NCBI RefSeq assembly: GCF_019710475.1
Contig: NZ_JAJFAX010000001.1
Span: 186,001-250,000 of the forward strand
From: Glycomyces sp. TRM65418
Lineage (GTDB): Bacteria; Actinomycetota; Actinomycetes; Mycobacteriales; Micromonosporaceae
Direction of reading: 5' to 3'
DNA: 64,000 bases
Below are positions 24,501-31,842 of this stretch, in pieces (position 1 is the first letter of the stretch; each line of letters starts with the position of its first letter). Position numbers and translations under genes: made by a program. The notes under the pieces were generated by a model that was given only the letters and a program-made list of their open reading frames with translations, made no database searches and had not been told where the DNA came from.

Positions 24501-24796
24501 TCGACGCCTTGAGCGTCACCGCCGGGGCCGTGCCGCGCGGCACGGCCGTCCAGGTCGAGGCCGCGCTGACCCAAGGCGACCGCGTGCTGCCGGTGGCCTA
24601 CCCGATGGGCGCGGCGTGGGCCGGTTCGAGCGAGGTCTATGTGGGCGAGCGTCCGCCGGGGCCGATGCACTGGTGGCGCTACGACGCCTGGTTCGACCCC
24701 GAAACGCGCGAGCTGTTCGCCTGGCGCACCGGCACGGTCGAGCTGACGCTCACCGTCAACGACGTCGAGGCGGTCGGCGCCTTCACCGTCGCATGA
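21548..24796 (+). CDS. Secreted phosphodiester glycosidase (NAGPA-like) fused to a metallophosphoesterase
   Basis: This 1082-residue exported protein has a signal peptide (WILAAVLAAGLLVPPASA) from the GTG at 21548; an ATG at 21473 is open but lies before the signal. Residues 60-380 form an NAGPA-like domain (VVLAFNADFFDINDTGGPEG; HPRTAVGLSEDGTTLYAVTV; HSAINLDGGGSSTLLA). The middle (400-730) is beta-rich, Ig- or carbohydrate-binding-like. Residues 735-960 are a calcineurin-like phosphoesterase with WTFAVMSDAQF, FLIVNGDLVDE, YVPGNHEVMG and VVAHVPPHD as metal-binding motifs. A final beta domain ends the protein. It probably trims phosphate- or glycosyl-phosphodiester-containing cell-surface polymers. 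It follows the LacI gene by 125 bases. Confidence 0.88.
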   Translation: MRKTPWILAAVLAAGLLVPPASAQDAPADAIAVDADSTLLAPGVALDSYDRWEDQGWLRADAVTVDLAGAHPEYLSPGSVAAAAPVREQAAGIDDVVLAFNADFFDINDTGGPEGVVVVDGELVKSADAGTANVLGFDADGRAAIRSIGFTGTADTGSRVLDLHGLNTTELPRDGIGVYDADWGEASRARVADGAAEVVEVHLVEGTVTAVTDAPEAGPIAEDAITLVGREAGAQALAALAVGDRVAVAYAPVLDGELPRTGVSGRQILIRDGAIVPHADQARHPRTAVGLSEDGTTLYAVTVDGRQAASGGYTLDEVAAELLEMGAHSAINLDGGGSSTLLARAPGTDDLLAVNSPSDGTERAVGNGLAFTVPAGDGTAAGFAVAPQGPFAPGAIDGLDYDRVFPGLSRPLAWAAHDATFAPAEATPRWRTTGGSRVDGDAVFHAGWRSGTVEVHARSGRAAGSTELTVLGPLRTVAPSQRLLALPDAAATATFQLIGADADGFTAPIDPVDIALDYDRDLLTVAPDGLGGFTVTAKRDSGSGVVTLTVGGRTASLAVTVGLTERPVADFTDAAQWTFSAARATGSAAPATGYEGDGLALSYDFTQSTATRAAYVRPPANIAVEGQPQRFGMWIKAQGDGEWPSLHLKDADGTDVVLRGAHLEDEGWQWVEFDVPEGTNHPVSVYRFYVAETKATAAYHGEITISGLVAYTAPDVELPAVATEPDPLVADDLDGAEWTFAVMSDAQFVGESPDSAIVASARRTLREIKDSEADFLIVNGDLVDECEADDLALAERVLDEELGDDLEWVYVPGNHEVMGCDIADWSAVFGPARQTFDKGRTRFVTLDTSRLTVAGGGWEQILMLRETLDAAAADPDVDSVAVVAHVPPHDASPQQASQLGDRLEVAVVERWLSGFETESGKQAVYIGAHAGYFAADRVDGVSYWVNGNSGKAPHGTAADGGFIGWTEFGLGAGGDWLAAQVRPQVDALSVTAGAVPRGTAVQVEAALTQGDRVLPVAYPMGAAWAGSSEVYVGERPPGPMHWWRYDAWFDPETRELFAWRTGTVELTLTVNDVEAVGAFTVA

Positions 24797-24837
24797 GCGG
24801 TCGGGCGCGGCGGTGAAGCGCCGCCGCGCCCGACCGC
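24797..24837 (+). terminator. Hairpin terminator after the phosphodiester glycosidase gene
   Basis: GCGGTCGGGCGCGGCG (24797-24812) pairs with its exact complement at 24822-24837 around a nine-base loop, immediately after the stop codon. Confidence 0.8.
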
Positions 24838-24947
24838 CTCAGGAGCCTCGCGACCGATGCGGCACCACTCTGGCCCCTGGTGTGGTTCGTTAAGCGCGAC
24901 AAGGAAAAAGAATGCGGGAACCGTAGAAATCAATCGGTTGGGGCAAA

Positions 24948-24953
24948 TAGACT
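24948..24953 (+). promoter_or_regulatory. -10 element of the Hsp70-PASTA gene
   Basis: TAGACT ends seven bases before the ATG at 24961. No Shine-Dalgarno sequence is present, so a leaderless transcript is likely. Confidence 0.5.
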
Positions 24954-24960
24954 CACGCCC

Positions 24961-26469
24961 ATGCAATCCGCCCCCCGAACCGTCGGCGTCGGCGTCGACC
25001 TGGGGTCTTCGGCCACCACGGTGTCCACGCGCCGCAGCGACGATCGACCGGAGACCCGTCACTACGACCGCGACGACACCGACGGCCCGAACGTCGCGCT
25101 CGCCGAAGCGGTCCGCGACGCCGGACAGCACGCGTCGTCGGTCGCGCTCACCGTCCCCGCCGCCTGGAAGTCGACGCGCCGCCGCGCGCACGCCGAGGCC
25201 GCCGCGAACGCCGGCTTCGACGTCGCCGTGCTCGTGACCGAACCCGAGGCCGCCGCCAGGTACCTCGCCGAAGCCGAAGGCGCGCAACCGCATCCCGGGG
25301 GGCCGCTCATCGTCTGCGGGCTCGGGGCGGGCTCGTGCAATGTCGGGGTCGTCCGCCGCGAAGGCGACCGGTACCGCGTCGAGGCCGCGAAGAGCGCCGA
25401 GGACCTCGGCGGCCGGGCCTTCGACCGGCTCCTGCTCGACCACCTCGCCGCCCGGCACCGCGCCATCGACCCCGAGTTCTGGAACCGGGTCGCGGACCCC
25501 GCCGAGACCGCCCTGCGAACGGGCCTGTTCGCGGAGGTCAGGCGGGCCCGCGAGCATCTGACCGAGCATCCGTCCACCGCCGTGCGGCTGGCGGCGATCG
25601 GACGCGAAGTGCGGTTGAGCCGCGAGGAGGCCGACCAGTGCCTCACGCCCGCGGTCCTGCGGATCATGGCCCTGGTCGAGGAGGTCATGCTGGAGGCGAG
25701 GATCGGCGCGGACGAGCGCACGGCCCTGATCCTGGTGGGCGGGGCGAGCCGGACGCCGCTGATCGCCACGGTCATCCGCCACCATCTCGGCGTCCAACCC
25801 GTGCTGCCCGAGTTCCCGGAGCTCGTGCTCGCCGAGGGCGCGGCGCTGGCGGCGCTCGCCCGGGTCGAGGAGACCGCTGCGGCGGCGGACACCGCGCCGC
25901 CCGAGCGGTTGCGGACGAGCCCCGGCGTGCTGGTGACGGCCATGATGGTCGGCATCGCGATCGCCGCCATCGTCGGTGCCGCGCTGATGAACCGCGATCC
26001 GGGCGACCAGGGCGGCGCCGACGCCGTCACGGACGACATCGGCATCGGGTCCCTCCCGATCGAGGCCGAGACGACCGAGCCGGTCGCCACGACGGAACCG
26101 ACGACCGATCCCGCGCCGACGCCGGAGCCGCAGGAGGAGGACGAGGGCGAGGCGTCCACCGTCCCGGATGCGTCCCCTTTGGACTCGGCGAGCGCGGCCT
26201 CGGCCTCGGCGGCCGACGTCGCCGCCCCTTCGGAGACGGAGGCGACCGACGCGGCGGTGCCCGATGTCACCGGCGTCTCGCTCGCGGACGCGAAGCGGAC
26301 GCTCGCGGAGGCCGGGTTCACGAACGTGTCGGCGCAGGGCGAGCGGCGCACCGGCGCCGACCACGACCACTGCGCGACCACGGCGCAGTCTCCGGGCGGC
26401 GGGAAGCGGGCCGGATACGACGACCCGATCACCCTGTCCTATGTGTTCGTGGGCAACGACGACTGCTGA
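24961..26469 (+). CDS. Membrane-anchored Hsp70-like ATPase with C-terminal PASTA domain
   Basis: The 502-residue protein begins with an actin/Hsp70-type ATPase domain (about 1-310): phosphate-1 loop VGVGVDLGSSATTVSTRRSD, VTEPEAAARYLAEAEG, a phosphate-2-like LIVCGLGAGSCNVGVV, and ALILVGGASRTPLIATVIRH near the adenosine site. There is no substrate-binding domain. A membrane helix at about 320-342 (LVTAMMVGIAIAAIVGAAL) is followed by an acidic Thr/Pro/Ala-rich linker and a C-terminal PASTA-like unit (AVPDVTGVSLADAKRTLAEA; GFTNVSAQGE). PASTA domains bind muropeptides in PknB-type kinases. The ATPase would lie inside and the PASTA unit outside, suggesting coupling of cell-wall state to a cytoplasmic ATPase. 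Confidence 0.87.
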   Translation: MQSAPRTVGVGVDLGSSATTVSTRRSDDRPETRHYDRDDTDGPNVALAEAVRDAGQHASSVALTVPAAWKSTRRRAHAEAAANAGFDVAVLVTEPEAAARYLAEAEGAQPHPGGPLIVCGLGAGSCNVGVVRREGDRYRVEAAKSAEDLGGRAFDRLLLDHLAARHRAIDPEFWNRVADPAETALRTGLFAEVRRAREHLTEHPSTAVRLAAIGREVRLSREEADQCLTPAVLRIMALVEEVMLEARIGADERTALILVGGASRTPLIATVIRHHLGVQPVLPEFPELVLAEGAALAALARVEETAAAADTAPPERLRTSPGVLVTAMMVGIAIAAIVGAALMNRDPGDQGGADAVTDDIGIGSLPIEAETTEPVATTEPTTDPAPTPEPQEEDEGEASTVPDASPLDSASAASASAADVAAPSETEATDAAVPDVTGVSLADAKRTLAEAGFTNVSAQGERRTGADHDHCATTAQSPGGGKRAGYDDPITLSYVFVGNDDC

Positions 26470-26481
26470 CGGCCCGGGCGG

Positions 26482-27057
26482 TCAGGGGGACGCGGGGACG
26501 TGGCAGTCGGCGAGGTGGTCGTCGACCATGCCGACGGCCTGCATCATCGCGTAGGCGGTCGTCGGCCCCACGAACCGGAAGCCGTGCCGTTTGAGCGCCT
26601 TCGACAGGGCCGTGGACTCGGGTGTCACCGCCGCGACGTCCGCGATCCGCTTCGGTCGTTCGCGCCGCTCGGGCGCGAACGACCACACCAGGTCGGTGAG
26701 GCCGCCGTCGAGTTCCCTCGCGGCTTTGGCGTTCGCGATCGTCGCGGCGATCTTGGCCCGGTTGCGGACGATCCCCTCGTCCGCGAGAAGCCGCTCCGCG
26801 TCGGCCTCGGTGTACTCGGCCACCGCGGCGATGCGGAAGCCGTCGAAGGCCGCCCGGAACGCCTCCCGCTTGCGCAGGATCACCAGCCACGACAGACCGG
26901 ACTGGAAGGCCTCCAGGCTGATCCGCTCGAACAGGGCGTCGTCGCCGCGGATCGGCCGGCCCCATTCGCGGTCGTGGTACTCGCGGTAGAGCGCCGGTTC
27001 GGCGCCCCAGGGGCACCGCGCCAGGCCGTCCCCCTCGAATCTGACGGCGTCGCCCAC
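26482..27057 (-). CDS. tag: DNA-3-methyladenine glycosylase I
   Basis: This 191-residue repair enzyme shows the Tag signatures ARCPWGAEPALYREYHDREW (zinc Cys and His ligands), LEAFQSGLSWLVILRKREAF with catalytic-site residues, and the C-terminal FRFVGPTTAYAMMQAVGMVD followed by DDHLADCHVP, which supplies further zinc ligands. It removes N3-methyladenine from alkylated DNA in the cytoplasm, starting base excision repair. It is convergent with the Hsp70-PASTA gene and divergent from the P450. Confidence 0.93.
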   Translation of the reverse strand: MGDAVRFEGDGLARCPWGAEPALYREYHDREWGRPIRGDDALFERISLEAFQSGLSWLVILRKREAFRAAFDGFRIAAVAEYTEADAERLLADEGIVRNRAKIAATIANAKAARELDGGLTDLVWSFAPERRERPKRIADVAAVTPESTALSKALKRHGFRFVGPTTAYAMMQAVGMVDDHLADCHVPASP

Positions 27058-27162
27058 CGTTCGCTCCCGTCCCTCGTGCGGATCGCCCGAGCGTACGCGC
27101 CGCCACCGACAATCCGGCTCGAGCCATTGCGCCGCAAAGGCCCCGGATTATACGATGCCGCC

Positions 27163-28467
27163 ATGGCCTCACCTTTAACGATTCCGGTCGTCTCGGGCGC
27201 CCGGCCGGTCCTGGGTCACGCCCTCGAACTCGTGAAGGATCCGCTGGGACTGCTCCTGCGCGGGCACCGCGAGCACGGCGCGGCGTTCCAGCTCCGGCTG
27301 CCGCTCAAGCGGGCCACGGTGCTGCTCGGTCCCGAGCACAACAAGCTCGTGTTCGACGAGACCGACCACAGGCTGTCGATCCGCGCGGCCTATCCGTTCT
27401 TCCTGCGGATGTTCAGCCCCGACTTCTACTTCTTCGCCCCCTACGAGGACTACCGGCGCCAGCGCCAGGTGGTGCTGCCGCGGTTCCAGGGGCCGCAGCT
27501 GGACGCGTACGTGGCGGTCATGGAGGCCGAGGCGGAGCGGTTCATGGACGGGTGGGGCGACCGCGGCGAGACGTCGATCCCCGGCTCGTTCGGGCCGCTG
27601 GTGATGCGGGTGGCGGCGCACGCGTTCCTCGGGGAGCGGTTCGCGGAGACGACGACGGACTGGTTCGGGGAGTTCCGCCGCTTCTCGCGCGGGGCCGATT
27701 ACCTGACCCCGGGCTGGCTGCCCGCGCCGCATCTGGTGCGCAGCCGTGCCGCGGGGAAGCGCATCCGGGCCCGGTTGCAGGAGATCATCACGCGGCGCCG
27801 GGCCGCGTCCGGGGAGGGCGGGGACTTCCTCGACGCCTTCGTCAAGGCCGAGTACGAGGACGGGACGCCGGTCCCGGACGCGATCCTCATCGATCTCATC
27901 GTCATGCTGGTGTGGGCCGGACACGAGACCACCACGGGGCAGCTGGCGTGGGGGCTGATCGATCTCCTGCGCCACCCCGAGGAGCTGGAGCGGGTGCGGG
28001 GAGAGGCGGACGGGATCGCCGGACCGCTGGACGCGAAGGGCGTGCGTCGCCTGGGGCATCTCGACCGGTGCCTGCACGAGTCGGAGCGGCTCCACCCGGT
28101 CGCGTTCCTGATGGTCCGCCGCGCCGCCGAGGCCCTGGAGGCCGGCGGTCGGGAGATCCCGGCCGGGTCGGTGGTGATGCTCTCCCCCATGGCGTCGCAC
28201 CGGCTCGATTCGGAGTTCCCGGATCCGCACCGGTACCGGCCCGACCGCTATGTCGAGGATCCGGCGCAGCGGTCGCGGCTCATCGGCTTCGGCGGCGGTC
28301 TGCACCGGTGCCTGGGCATCCGGTTCGCCTACCTGGAGATGTCGGTGATCGTCGCGAAGCTCGTCCAGCGGTACGAGTTCGAACTGCTCGACCCGGATCC
28401 GCAGCCGGTCGCGCGGACGGGCGCGAAATGGCCGGAGCCGACCCGCGTGCGGTATCGGAGACGCTGA
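27163..28467 (+). CDS. Cytochrome P450
   Basis: The 434-residue protein has all P450 landmarks: the I-helix oxygen-activation motif LVWAGHETTTGQLAWGLIDL, the K-helix ExxR in CLHESERLHPVAFLMV, PDPHRYRPDRY in the meander, and the heme loop LIGFGGGLHRCLGIRFAYLE with the axial Cys. The N-terminal half (FFAPYEDYRRQRQVVLPRFQ) resembles CYP51-like bacterial enzymes. There is no membrane anchor, so it is soluble and needs separate redox partners, none of which is encoded nearby. The substrate is unknown. TACGAT ends six bases before the ATG at 27163, implying a leaderless mRNA. No biosynthetic cluster surrounds it. Confidence 0.92.
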   Translation: MASPLTIPVVSGARPVLGHALELVKDPLGLLLRGHREHGAAFQLRLPLKRATVLLGPEHNKLVFDETDHRLSIRAAYPFFLRMFSPDFYFFAPYEDYRRQRQVVLPRFQGPQLDAYVAVMEAEAERFMDGWGDRGETSIPGSFGPLVMRVAAHAFLGERFAETTTDWFGEFRRFSRGADYLTPGWLPAPHLVRSRAAGKRIRARLQEIITRRRAASGEGGDFLDAFVKAEYEDGTPVPDAILIDLIVMLVWAGHETTTGQLAWGLIDLLRHPEELERVRGEADGIAGPLDAKGVRRLGHLDRCLHESERLHPVAFLMVRRAAEALEAGGREIPAGSVVMLSPMASHRLDSEFPDPHRYRPDRYVEDPAQRSRLIGFGGGLHRCLGIRFAYLEMSVIVAKLVQRYEFELLDPDPQPVARTGAKWPEPTRVRYRRR

Positions 28468-28488
28468 CCACTCCACTGGCGCGGACGT

Positions 28489-28515
28489 CGTTATTGCAAG
28501 ATACTTGCAATAACG
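28489..28515. promoter_or_regulatory. 27-bp perfect palindrome upstream of a GNAT gene
   Basis: CGTTATTGCAAG (28489-28500) and CTTGCAATAACG (28504-28515) are perfect inverted 12-base arms around ATA. It is AT-rich against its surroundings, sits 26 bases before the GNAT start and has the form of a homodimeric repressor site (TTGCAAG core). No regulator gene is adjacent. Confidence 0.7.
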
Positions 28516-28541
28516 CGTCCCCTTCGGCCTTGAGGAGCAGC

Positions 28542-29192
28542 ATGTCCGCACCCGACGTCCACTCGATCCCCGATCTCGTCATGGCCTGGGGCCGCGGCCG
28601 CGCCGTCTCGCGGCTCACCGCGCCGCCGGCTCCCGTCCCCGGCGGGTTCGAGGTCGCCGTCGGCAGGCCGAGCCGCGAGATCCGGCAGGTCTTCCACACC
28701 TACACCGCCGAGTCCCTCGCGGCGGCGGCCGAGCGCCTCTCGGAACCGGGACGGCAGATCATGATCGCCGGGCCCCGCGACCTCCTCCGCGAGTCGGTGC
28801 CGGCGACGTGGACGATGGACGCGGCCGGGCACCTCATGACCGTCGGGTTCGCGCCGACGCGGTACGAGGTCCCGGACGGCTACCGCCTCAGCGTCGAGAC
28901 CGAGGGCGCGCTCACGGTGGCGCGGGCGTTCTACCTCACCGGTGACCTGGCGGCCTCGGCCCGCTTGGGCCGGGACGGGGCGTTCGGCGTGTTCGACAAG
29001 GTCGTCACCGATCCGGCGCACCGGCGCCGGGGCCTGGGCGCGACGCTCATGCGGGCGCTGACGGGCCACGCGGTCGCGCTCGGGATGCAGTGGGGCCTGC
29101 TCGTCGGCAGCGACGACGGCCGGGCCCTCTACGAGCACCTCGGTTGGACGTTCGTGTCCGATTTTCCGGGTGTGCGCAGCAAGGGCGACTGA
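28542..29192 (+). CDS. GNAT family N-acetyltransferase
   Basis: The 216-residue protein has the GNAT acetyl-CoA site in its C-terminal half: FGVFDKVVTDPAHRRRGLGA with the RRRGLGA pyrophosphate loop, followed by LMRALTGHAVALGMQWGLLV and ALYEHLGWTFVSDFPG. The N-terminal 120 residues are less typical and may fold as a degenerate GNAT half. GAGGAG lies before the ATG at 28542. It is preceded by a strong palindromic operator, so expression is probably induced by a specific signal. The substrate is unknown. Confidence 0.85.
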   Translation: MSAPDVHSIPDLVMAWGRGRAVSRLTAPPAPVPGGFEVAVGRPSREIRQVFHTYTAESLAAAAERLSEPGRQIMIAGPRDLLRESVPATWTMDAAGHLMTVGFAPTRYEVPDGYRLSVETEGALTVARAFYLTGDLAASARLGRDGAFGVFDKVVTDPAHRRRGLGATLMRALTGHAVALGMQWGLLVGSDDGRALYEHLGWTFVSDFPGVRSKGD

Positions 29193-29308
29193 CGCCGGGC
29201 CGGTCGCCGCGACCGGTGTTCTCCGAGGTTCCTCTGATGCGGTTTTGAGGCGCGCAGCGGCTCGGCCCTGAATGATCGGGGCACGAACCGCCAGAGAGGG
29301 GCACCACG

Positions 29309-30196
29309 GTGAGGACGACGAAGCGCGAATCGCAGAGTTACGAGGGCCGACCGTACGCGAAGCCGGACGAGGAACTGGTCGACCAGGGCCTGCGATTCGA
29401 CATCGGGACGCTGTTGAGCCGCCGCGGGGTCCTCTTCGCGGGCGCGGGTGCGGCGGCCCTGGGCTTGGCGGCGTGCGGCACGGCGTCCGACTCGAGCGGC
29501 TCGAGCGGTGCGACGTCCGATGCGGCCGCGGGTGATCTCACCGAGATTCCCGAGGAGACCGCGGGGCCGTTCCCGGGCGACGGATCGAACGGGGCCGACG
29601 TGCTGGAGCAGAGCGGCGTGGTGCGCGGCGACATCCGCTCCAGCTTCGGCGCGAGCACCGCCACGGCCGAGGGCGTCCCGATGACGCTGGAACTGACGGT
29701 CTACGACATGGCGAACGGCAACGCCCGATTCGCGGGCGCCGCGGTCTACGTCTGGCACTGCGACCGCGAGGGCCGGTATTCGATGTACTCCGAGGGCGTC
29801 GAGGACGAGAACTTCCTGCGCGGCGTCCAGATCGCCGACGCGGACGGCGTCGTGACCTTCACCAGCGTCTTCCCGGCCTGCTACGAGGGACGCTGGCCGC
29901 ACGTCCACTTCGAGGTGTACCCGGACGAGGCCTCGATCGCCGACGCCGCCGAGGCGATCGCGACCTCGCAGGTGGCGCTGCCGGAGGACGCCTGCGAGAC
30001 GGCGTACGCCGCGAACGGCTACGAGCAGTCGGCGGAGCGCCTCGCGACCGTCGCGCTGGACTCGGACACCGTGTTCGGCGACGACGGCGGCGCCGCCCAG
30101 CTCGCCACCGTGACCGGCGACGTCGCCGGCGGGTTCACGGTGTCACTGGCGGTGGGCGTCGACGCCGCGACGGAGGCGAGCGGCGGCGCGCGGTGA
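29309..30196 (+). CDS. Exported intradiol ring-cleavage dioxygenase-like lipoprotein
   Basis: This 295-residue protein carries a late Tat-type signal (LSRRGVLFAGAGAAALGLAA, about residues 36-55) ending in the lipobox LAAC, so it is probably exported folded and lipid-anchored. The mature part has the intradiol dioxygenase fold: VYVWHCDREGRYSMYSEG with the first Fe Tyr, FLRGVQIADADGVVTFTSVF, and CYEGRWPHVHFEVYP with the second Tyr and two His. All four non-heme iron ligands are present. Outside-facing members are widespread in actinobacteria with unknown substrates. The start is GTG with GAGGGG upstream. The N-terminal extension before the Tat motif is unusually long. Confidence 0.87.
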   Translation: MRTTKRESQSYEGRPYAKPDEELVDQGLRFDIGTLLSRRGVLFAGAGAAALGLAACGTASDSSGSSGATSDAAAGDLTEIPEETAGPFPGDGSNGADVLEQSGVVRGDIRSSFGASTATAEGVPMTLELTVYDMANGNARFAGAAVYVWHCDREGRYSMYSEGVEDENFLRGVQIADADGVVTFTSVFPACYEGRWPHVHFEVYPDEASIADAAEAIATSQVALPEDACETAYAANGYEQSAERLATVALDSDTVFGDDGGAAQLATVTGDVAGGFTVSLAVGVDAATEASGGAR

Positions 30197-30208
30197 GCGG
30201 TGCCGGCT

Positions 30209-30247
30209 AACGGCGGACGGCCAACGGCGGACGGCCAACGGCGGACG
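30209..30247 (+). repeat. 14-bp tandem repeat, 2.8 copies
   Basis: AACGGCGGACGGCC occurs at 30209-30222 and 30223-30236, with a partial third copy to 30247. It lies between the dioxygenase stop and a terminator hairpin. It may have arisen by slippage, and no function is evident. Confidence 0.8.
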
Positions 30248-30278
30248 AGGCCGCCGCTTCGCCGGCGGCCTCGTCCGC
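30241..30278. terminator. 16-bp hairpin terminator
   Basis: Arms at 30241-30256 and 30263-30278 are perfectly complementary around the loop CTTCGC. It lies between the convergent dioxygenase and VOC genes and probably works on both strands. Confidence 0.85.
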
Positions 30279-30287
30279 GTTCGATGC

Positions 30288-30908
30288 TCAGTGGAGGACG
30301 ACCAGGCCGGTCTCGCCGAAGACGGTGGCGGCCAGGGACGGCCGGTTCCCGGCCTTGACGGGGAGCTTCGCGCCGAGCGAGGCGATCGACGGCTCGATCC
30401 GCTCCGGGTGCGGGTGGACGCCTTCGAGCGCCACCAGCGGAACGGTGGGCAGGTTCGCCGACGGGTGCGGCGAACGGCCCCAGTCGATGAGGAAGGGCAC
30501 GAGCCCGGCGTGGCCGCGCTCGACGTCGAGGGTGAGCCGCCACGTGAGGCGCTCGCCGTTCGGGATCTGCCGCGCCATCTCGCGGGGCTCGCCCGGGTCG
30601 TATCCGGTTTCGCGGGCGGCCGCGACCGCGGCGTCGATGCCGTCGACGCGGACGGCCCAGGCCATCACGCGGGCCTCGGCGAGGCCGTCGATCCCGAACG
30701 GCCGCGGAGCCTGCGGCGCGTCCTGATCGGGATCGGGTCCGACGATCTCGAGGTAGGCGCCCTCGCCGAGTCCGAGCAGGTAGTTCCCGGTTCCCAGGCC
30801 CGGATGAGCGCCGCCGGGGACCGGTCGGGTCCCGGTCAGGCGGGCGATCTCGCCGACGGTGGCGGCGAGGTCGGGCGTGGCGAGCACGATGTGGTCGAGT
30901 GAGGACAT
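30288..30908 (-). CDS. VOC / glyoxalase-like domain protein
   Basis: This 206-residue protein belongs to the glyoxalase_3-like VOC group: SSLDHIVLATPDLAATVGEI at the start with a metal-type His, GNYLLGLGEGAYLEIVGPDP as the second strand set, then LVPFLIDWGRSPHPSANLP. Members are cytoplasmic and mostly unassigned. TAGACT ends six bases before the ATG at 30908 on the minus strand, so the transcript appears to be leaderless. It stands alone between a terminator and the TetR gene. Confidence 0.83.
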   Translation of the reverse strand: MSSLDHIVLATPDLAATVGEIARLTGTRPVPGGAHPGLGTGNYLLGLGEGAYLEIVGPDPDQDAPQAPRPFGIDGLAEARVMAWAVRVDGIDAAVAAARETGYDPGEPREMARQIPNGERLTWRLTLDVERGHAGLVPFLIDWGRSPHPSANLPTVPLVALEGVHPHPERIEPSIASLGAKLPVKAGNRPSLAATVFGETGLVVLH

Positions 30909-30972
30909 GGCCGCAGTCTAGTCACGATGGGCCGCAGGTGTAACGAGTGCCGCACGATGCGTCCGCCCCGGT

Positions 30973-31764
30973 TCAGCGCCGCCGCGGGTCGGTGAGCGCT
31001 TCCAGGATCTCGTCGCCGGCCTCCTCGAGGACCCGCGATGCGGCTTCACGGGCCTCGGCCTCGCCCGGTTCGTAGCCGATGCGGCAGCCGTCGGGGCCGA
31101 AGGCGGGGTCGGGCGCGGGCGCCTCGGTCTCGCGGCGCATGAGGTCGCCGATGCCGTTCTCCAGCAGGTCGAACGCGTGCCGGGCGGCGGAGACCGCCCG
31201 CGGATAGAGCTCGTCGAGCGGCTCGCCTTCGAGGACGTGGTGGACGTTGACCTCGACGAGGATCTGCTGGGTGTGCAGGACCTGGGCGGCGACCAGGCGC
31301 GAGGTGAGGACCGGGTGGCCCTCCTCGATGAGCGCCTCGGCCAGGAGCGCCCCCGACTGGCGGCGGTAGTCCATGGCGCTCACCAGCAGCGCGGGGGTGG
31401 CCCGGATCAGGCGTTGGACCTTGAGGAACAGGGGGCTGTCGCTCAGCCCCGTCTGCGGCGCGCGGCGCTCGAGCAGGTGGAGGTAGTGCTCGCGCAGGGC
31501 CGCGTGCGGGGTCTGGCCGCGGGGGCGCTCGCGCACGACTCGGGCCGCGTCGCCCGTGTGGTGCTTCATCCCGCCGATGACGAGGTCTTCCTTGCTCGGG
31601 AAGTAGTTGAACACCGTGGCCTTGGAGACCTCGGCCGCCGCGGCGATCTCGGCGACGGACACCCGCTCGTAGCCGCGCTCCTCGAACAGGTCGAGGGCGG
31701 TCCGCTTCAAAAGCCCCCACATCGCGTTCTTCTTGCGTTCGCGCAGGCCGGTGCGTTGCTCCAC
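30973..31764 (-). CDS. TetR family transcriptional regulator
   Basis: This 263-residue protein has a TetR helix-turn-helix at residues 18-62 (LLKRTALDLFEERGYERVSV; AEIAAAAEVSKATVFNYFPS). The ligand-binding part is helical and ends with an unusually long charged tail (about 215-263). The start is GTG at 31764, with TACAGT ending six bases upstream, so it is probably leaderless. It is divergent from the ABC exporter pair, with a clear inverted repeat in the 78-base gap, so it most likely represses the exporter and itself until a transported drug or metabolite binds. Confidence 0.93.
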   Translation of the reverse strand: MEQRTGLRERKKNAMWGLLKRTALDLFEERGYERVSVAEIAAAAEVSKATVFNYFPSKEDLVIGGMKHHTGDAARVVRERPRGQTPHAALREHYLHLLERRAPQTGLSDSPLFLKVQRLIRATPALLVSAMDYRRQSGALLAEALIEEGHPVLTSRLVAAQVLHTQQILVEVNVHHVLEGEPLDELYPRAVSAARHAFDLLENGIGDLMRRETEAPAPDPAFGPDGCRIGYEPGEAEAREAASRVLEEAGDEILEALTDPRRR

Positions 31765-31801
31765 CCGTTCACTGTACCAGATCGAAATTTGAACCGGGAA
31801 A

Positions 31802-31823
31802 AACTTTGTACCCGGTCAAAGTT
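31802..31823. promoter_or_regulatory. TetR operator between regulator and ABC exporter
   Basis: AACTTTG (31802-31808) and CAAAGTT (31817-31823) form a perfect 7-8-7 inverted repeat. A related half-site, TTTGAACCGGG, lies just upstream near 31788. The dyad ends six bases before the exporter -10 TACGCT (31830-31835), placing it over the promoter. Confidence 0.75.
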
Positions 31824-31842
31824 CAATGCTACGCTCGCTCCC

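Noticed and set aside
27163-30196. Secondary-metabolite cluster around the P450 and dioxygenase
   Set aside because: No polyketide, peptide, terpene or other core enzyme is present, and the genes have separate promoters and orientations.
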